A DNA stretch of 64,000 nt, from contig KV748183.1 of the NCBI GenBank assembly GCA_001692895.1, forward strand, positions 2,356,001 to 2,420,000, read 5' to 3'. This document shows, piece after piece, positions 59,276-64,000 of this stretch. The translations under genes and the position numbers were made by a program. The notes beneath the pieces were generated by a model, which did not search any database, was not told the DNA's origin, and was given only the letters and a program-made list of their open reading frames with translations. The DNA comes from Cenococcum geophilum 1.58. Taxonomy: Eukaryota > Ascomycota > Dothideomycetes > Gloniales > Gloniaceae. Every line of letters begins with the position of its first letter. Positions within the stretch are counted from its first letter, which is position 1.

Positions 59276-59400
59276 TATAAGGACGTAGACGATAAAATAT
59301 AATATAAAGTAAAGTAGATAGGCTATAACGAGACTACCTAGAAACTACTAGAGAACCTAAAAAACGCTATAGAAAAGGTACAAGAGTATTAGAAGAGAAA
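59276..59400 (+). pseudogene. Gypsy-2 chromodomain remnant
   Basis: The frame after integrase reads KDVDDKI, YKVK, then IGYNETTWKLLENLKN and QEYW-like residues, matching a chromodomain of the chromovirus integrase tail. TAG replaces Trp in the VKW motif. The equivalent text in Gypsy-1 is split between 45,998 and 60,549-60,670. Confidence 0.75.
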
Positions 59401-60126
59401 AGGTCAGGCAATATTAATAAAGAAGAATTGCCAAAAAATAAGCCACCTAAGGGGGACCTAGGAAGAGCGACTGCCGAACTACTCGGAGTTATTTCCTTCA
59501 CTATTAGAAAAGAATCCGTTCTTTTATTACCAAGTTCCTGTAAACCTTATTCTATAAGCTTCCACTCCTTAAAATAGACCTTCTCGCGAACTTTCTTAAG
59601 ACAAAGCAGATGGGTAGATGCCGCAATATAAGCATCTAGGGCCTTCTATTCCGCATCCTAAGAACGCTTAAGCTCTACAAGAGCCTACGCTAGATTACTA
59701 TTAAGCTTTATAGTAGCAAATTAAACACGAAACCCTATAATAAATTACTTAGGGAACTTAGAGACTATTAAGAGTTATAAGACACGCACACTTAGTGTTA
59801 GAAGTAGAGCAAACATCGTAAGATAATTAAACGTTTACTTTAGTACACTCTAAATAAGAAGAGGGTTATTAAAACAAGGGACTTACTAACGCGATATAGA
59901 CTAACCCCTCTTTTATATAACGAGAACACGGAGATGGCATTATTTCACTAAGTAATAGTATTGCAGTAATAGTGCGGGCATAACATTGCGCGTATAAAGA
60001 AGAAGGTGCTTTAGGTATTATAAGTAACAATATTAACCAAATTAATTAAACAGATATTACACCTCTAGTAAACAACTTAAAGATGCTAGGTATCTTTAAG
60101 GACGAAGATAGAGAGGAGGGAGATAG

Positions 60127-60543
60127 TATTACGGACGCTTTAAGTACGATATTATAACTACTTAGAGAGAAGTTAGAAGAAGCTAGTTAGTTAATATAGG
60201 CACGGTCTAGGATGGAACCTATGGAACTATGTGACGAGGAATGGTAACCGAGGTTATATAATGTACTATATATTAAACAAGAGGGATAAGAGAAACTTAC
60301 GTACCTTATATATAATATATATATTACGTATAAAAGGATTTTATAGGAGTACGGTTGTGTATTTAAGGACCCTTAATCCCTACCTAGACAGTTCCTTCCT
60401 TATAGTAATTCTCAGAATATAATTAAAGTTAATCTATTAGGCAACCACTCCACTAGTTATTACGTTGTTGACTTACTTGCAATACCTACATACCTAGCCC
60501 ATTAACGAGTCTACCGTAGTCCCTACTATAAGGCTCCGTTACA
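60127..60543 (+). repeat. Gypsy-2 3' LTR (417 bp)
   Basis: Preceded by the polypurine tract AGGAGGGAGATAG and followed by the duplication ATAAG. Ends GCTCCGTTACA with the CA terminus preserved. Confidence 0.87.
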
Positions 60544-60548
60544 ATAAG

Positions 60549-61414
60549 GACATTAATAATAAAATATAGTATAAGGTTAAGTAAATAGGCTATACTAAGA
60601 CTACCTAGGAGCTATTATAGAATTTAAAGAATACTATAAAAAAGGTATAGGAGTATTGGAAAAGATTAGGTTAGGTAGTATTAATAAAGAAGGATTGCTA
60701 AAGAATAAGTTACCTAAGGGGGACCTAAGAAGAGCAGTTGCCAAACTACTTAGATCTATTTCCTTCTCTATTAGAAAAGAATCCGTTCTTTTATCGCCAA
60801 GTTTTTATAAACCTTATTCTATAAGTTTCTACTCCTTAAAACGCACCTTTTTATAAACCTTTTTAAGACGGATTAACTAAGTAAACGCCGCAAGATAAGA
60901 CTTAAGGGCCCGTTGCTAAGTATTAGCAGCCTCCTATTTAGCGTTATAAGAATGGCGTAACTCCGCTAGAGTAATAGATAGTTTATTATCTAGCCGTATA
61001 GCAGCAGATTAAATATAAAACCTTAAAATTAATTAATTAGAGAACTAGACGACTATTAAAAGTAATAAGTTATATATATTTAGCATTAAAGACAAAGTAA
61101 ACGTTATAAAACGAATAAATATTCGCTTTAGTATACTTTAAGTAAGAGGACGGTTGTTATAAAGATAGGTTCGCTAATATAATATAGACTAATCCCTCTT
61201 TTAAATAGTGAGAATATAGAGACAGTATAATCTCACTAAGAGATAATATTATAGCGATAGTGCGAGTGCGATAAGTAGTCGAAGAAGAAGAAATCGCTTT
61301 AGGTATAATAAGCAATAATATTAACCAAATTAATTAGACGGATATTATACCTTTAGTAAATAACTTAGGAATATTAGAAATCTTTAAGAATAAAGATAAA
61401 AAGGAGGGAGATAG
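60549..61414 (+). mobile_element. Gypsy-1 chromodomain end and 3' non-coding region
   Basis: Starts with DINNKI, YKVK and IGYTKTTWELL, completing the Gypsy-1 chromodomain begun at 45,998. About 730 bp of 3' region with no coding capacity follows, then the polypurine tract before the LTR at 61415. A 66-codon frame (60656-60856) has no domain. Confidence 0.78.
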
Positions 61415-61838
61415 TATTACGGACGCTTTAAGTATAATATTATAACTACTTAGGGAAGAGTTAGAAGAAGCTAGTTAGTTAATATAAATATAGTCTAGGA
61501 TAGAGCCAATAGAGCTATATAATAAGAAATAGTAACTAAGGTTATATAACGTAATCTATAGGATCTATAGGATCTATATAATCTATAATAAAGTAAATAA
61601 AGCATATATATATTATATATAAAAAGGATTTTATAGAAGTATAGTTATATATTTAAGGACTCTTAGTCCCTACTTAGATAGTTCCTTTCTTATAGTAATT
61701 CTTAGAATATAATTAAAGTTAATCTATTAGGCAACTACTCTACTAGTTATTATTACGTTGTTAACTTTAATTTATATTACCTATATACTTAGCCTATTAA
61801 TAAGCCTATTATAGTACTTGCTATAAGGTTCCGTTACA
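61415..61838 (+). repeat. Gypsy-1 3' LTR (424 bp)
   Basis: Same length as the 5' LTR at 24084-24507. It ends CCGTTACA and is followed by the ATAAA duplication. Confidence 0.88.
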
Positions 61839-61843
61839 ATAAA

Positions 61844-62378
61844 AGAACGGATTTTTTTTAATAGAGAAGGAAATAAATCTAAGTAGTTTAGTAACTACTC
61901 TTCTTAGGTCCCCCTTAAGTAACTTATTTTTTAGTAATTTTTTTATTAATACTGCCTAATCTAATATCTTTTAATACTTCTATACCTTTTTTATAGTATT
62001 TTTTTTAAACCTTTTAGTGGTTTTTAGGTAGTCTTAGTATAGCCTATCTACTTAACCTTATATTATATTTTATTATTAACGTCCTTATAATTAATAATCT
62101 TTAAAACTTACTATTTATCTTTTTCTTACCCTTTATATATATCTACTTTATAAACTAGTAGCTTAATATTCCTATATGCTAGCTTTAGTATTACAATATA
62201 CTATATAGGGTAGATCTTTATTTTAGCTAGTAGGTTTAACTTAAATATAACTAGTAAAATCTTTTATATAATTTTAAAAGGTCCTAGTTTAATATAGTTT
62301 AACTTCTTACTTAGTTATTAACTCTTAAAATTTTTATATAGTAGCTATACTTTATCTCCCTCCTTAAGATGAGCATAC
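61844..62378 (-). mobile_element. Gypsy-0 internal fragment (right piece)
   Basis: This is the reverse complement of the integrase tail/chromodomain/3' region (compare 59,000-59,530). On the minus strand it runs straight into 24083-23459 once Gypsy-1 is removed. It is cut off at 62378 in the block that corresponds to the GGAGGGAGATAAAG stretch of the integrase C-terminus, so the 5' two-thirds of Gypsy-0 are missing. Confidence 0.8.
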
Positions 62379-62490
62379 AGCTCGGCCAGTGTTGCCGAAA
62401 GCTCCGGGAGTGTGGAAATACGCCACGTTACAAAATCTTACACTGGATGAACTTTAACACCGTGCGCGCACACTTAATGAGGTTTCAATA
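62379..62490. other. Short GC-normal island at the edge of the nest
   Basis: About 110 bp with ordinary composition (CAGCTCGGCCAGTGTTGCCG, CCGTGCGCGCACAC) borders the truncated Gypsy-0 abruptly. It has no frame or match to other parts of the window. It may be a remnant of the pre-insertion locus or another element's end. Confidence 0.5.
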
Positions 62491-62554
62491 CAAAATTATT
62501 TAAAATTATCGCCATTTATATACTTAATTATATAATATTATAACTATATCCTAT

Positions 62555-62815
62555 CTTTAGCGTAAAGATATATCTAGGATATAACCTAAGATATAACCTA
62601 GGATATAATTAGAATATATCTAGGATATACTTAGGATATAATTAAGAATATATTTAGGATATAACCTAAGATATATTAAAAATTATCTAGGATATTATCT
62701 AGGATATATTAAGAATATATCTAGGATATAACTAGAATATATCTAGGATATAACCTAGAATATATCTAGGATATAACCTAGGATATATTAGTAATATATC
62801 TAGAATATAATCAGG
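62555..62815. repeat. Tandem repeat of CTAGGATATA-type 10-mers
   Basis: About two dozen imperfect copies of TAGGATATA(A/T) words, many arranged as AACCTAGGATATA or AATATATCTAGG. The word CCTAGG is itself palindromic, so the array reads similarly on both strands. Confidence 0.75.
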
Positions 62816-64000
62816 CACCCCCACACACTTACCTATCTTAGATAGTTCTTTTATACTACTACTAATAAAAGCAACTTAGTTCTTAATTAAAGATTTTAAA
62901 TATTTAGAGTACTTCTTTTATAAAGGGTATAGTATAAGAAGAATATATATTCGTATATATAAAGAAGATAACTAGGATATATCTAGCTTATATTAAGAGT
63001 ATTATAAAAAAATATTATCTTAAATACCAGCTATAATAATCTACTAATGCCTTTTCTTTAACGCTAGTAATAGTAGAATTCTATAATATAACTAGGCTTA
63101 ATTTAATTATATAACTAGATCTAGTAACTTATATTTAGTTAAAGATACTAGAATATTCTATATACTCTAAGTATAGAATTAATATATATAATTTATCTAA
63201 AGATATATTATAATATTACTAAGATATATAAATATAAAAGACTATATTCATTTTCATGTCTAGATATATCTTAGTTCTTTTTTATATTTTTATATATTAA
63301 AGGATTAAATAAGTATATAATATATACTCTCTTTAGCCTCTAAGTGCTTTAGAAAATAGATACTCTATATAGGCGTATTTTATTATAATTTTTATTACTC
63401 TTAGCTAAAAATTTTACTATAAGGAAATTATAGGGAGACGAGAAAAGGATATATATATTATTTATATTATATATTAGATATATTGGGTATATTATCTTCT
63501 AGAACTAGTATATACCTATAGTTTAAATTATAAAGTTTATAAGGCGTATAATTAAAATCTTACTTATAATCTATAGCCTCTATTTACTCTAGTATATTAT
63601 ATTCTAGATCTACTAAATTCTATAAAGGCTAATATATTTTTAGTTCTCTCTTTTAATTATTCATAATATTTAGATATTAGTTATTGTTATTAGTTCTAAA
63701 TTTTTTATAGTTATTAGGTAAGGTCATATTTTATAAATATATCCTAGCTATATATATATCTTTAATATATCGCCTACAATAGGTCATATGACTAATTGTT
63801 TTTAAGTTTATTTAAGTAGACTTTATTGTCTTTACTAATGTTAATTAGAATAAAATAATTCCTTATAGATTTTTTAACTAATTATTATAAATCGGTAGTT
63901 TTTTAATATCTATGTATAATCTAACGTAAATTATTAATTAATTAAGATAGAAGCCTTGAGTGGTTTTGCTATATAATTTAGCAATAGTATAAAGGTTTAT
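62816..64000. other. AT-rich decayed repeat DNA, nothing identified
   Basis: Very AT-rich with many TATA words and no frame over 60 codons. No motif of a transposon, RNA gene or telomere repeat is recognised. Confidence 0.5.

Larger units (their letters stand above)
46004..60543 (+). mobile_element. Gypsy-2: second copy of the same family, nested in Gypsy-1
   Basis: LTRs are 46004-46394 (391 bp) and 60127-60543 (417 bp). The duplication ATAAG occurs at 45999-46003 and 60544-60548, and the Gypsy-1 chromodomain frame resumes directly after the second copy, proving the nesting. The internal order is gag (about 46,600-47,520), a protease region, RT (about 49,900-50,560, catalytic box YLNNI), RNase H, integrase (split by a TRIM and by Gypsy-3), chromodomain (59,276-59,400) and a 3' non-coding region. 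It is dead by multiple stops. Confidence 0.88.
24084..61838 (+). mobile_element. Gypsy-1: chromodomain Ty3/Gypsy element carrying nested insertions
   Basis: The element is bounded by 424-bp LTRs (24084-24507 and 61415-61838) and a perfect 5-bp duplication ATAAA (24079-24083 and 61839-61843). Removing the nested insertions leaves an element of roughly 7-8 kb with the order gag, protease/RT, RNase H, integrase and chromodomain. Coding segments are 24600-27020, 35289-38053, 44391-45998 and 60549-60680. Stops are mostly TAA/TAG, and the RT YxDD box reads YLNNN (about 37,493-37,507), so it is dead. The polypurine tract before the 3' LTR is AAAAAGGAGGGAGATAG (61398-61414). Confidence 0.88.

Overview
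The window reads as nuclear DNA of a filamentous ascomycete (Pezizomycotina). Genes carry short GT-AG introns of about 40-105 nt, a Ste3-type pheromone receptor is present, and the repeats show heavy C:G to T:A decay of the kind left by repeat-induced point mutation (RIP). I cannot fix the class or genus from the sequence alone.

Bases 1 to about 21,200 are ordinary gene-bearing euchromatin. In order they hold: a coiled-coil protein (-, 1440-2732); a secreted CE1/feruloyl-esterase-like enzyme (-, 3978-5046); a secreted-domain/single-TM Cys-rich surface protein (+, 6170-7160); a broken phytanoyl-CoA dioxygenase-like gene (-, about 7537-8779); an HSL-type alpha/beta hydrolase (-, 9037-10244); a multi-pass membrane protein with a coiled coil (-, 10664-12333); the STE3 pheromone receptor (+, 13182-14719); a TA-flanked MITE (15174-15482); a broken NmrA/isoflavone-reductase-like gene (+, 16026-17105); the 25-residue ribosomal protein eL41 (-, 17909-18054); and an FHA-domain Ser/Thr kinase of the Chk2/Mek1 type (+, 18458-20954). 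Exon structures were rebuilt by hand from splice sites and reading frame. For each gene called intact the exon lengths sum to a whole number of codons.

From about 21,250 to the end the DNA is AT-rich repeat sequence with no intact gene. A piggyBac-like relic (22215-23034) abuts a nest of retrotransposons that can be unpicked from target-site duplications. An old minus-strand Gypsy copy (Gypsy-0; pieces 23035-24083 and 61844-62378) was split by Gypsy-1 (24084-61838, TSD ATAAA). Gypsy-1 was then hit by an unclassified 740-bp insertion (18-bp duplication), Copia-1 (27026-35283, TSD ATAAG), Copia-2 (38059-44390, TSD TCTAT) and Gypsy-2 (46004-60543, TSD ATAAG), a copy of its own family. Gypsy-2 was in turn hit by a 446-bp TRIM (51323-51768, TSD TAAGA) and a different chromodomain Gypsy on the minus strand (Gypsy-3, 52291-58638, TSD TACCG). 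Coding remnants (gag zinc knuckle, RT, RNase H, integrase, chromodomain) are recognisable but riddled with TAA/TAG stops. The last 1.6 kb is AT-rich sequence with a short tandem repeat.

Functionally, the gene-rich part mixes housekeeping (eL41), sexual signalling (STE3 and possibly the FHA kinase), secreted or hydrolytic enzymes and two decayed enzyme genes. I see no biosynthetic cluster, CRISPR array or new defence system. The most informative content is the resolvable transposon nest and the small genes and pseudogenes described here.
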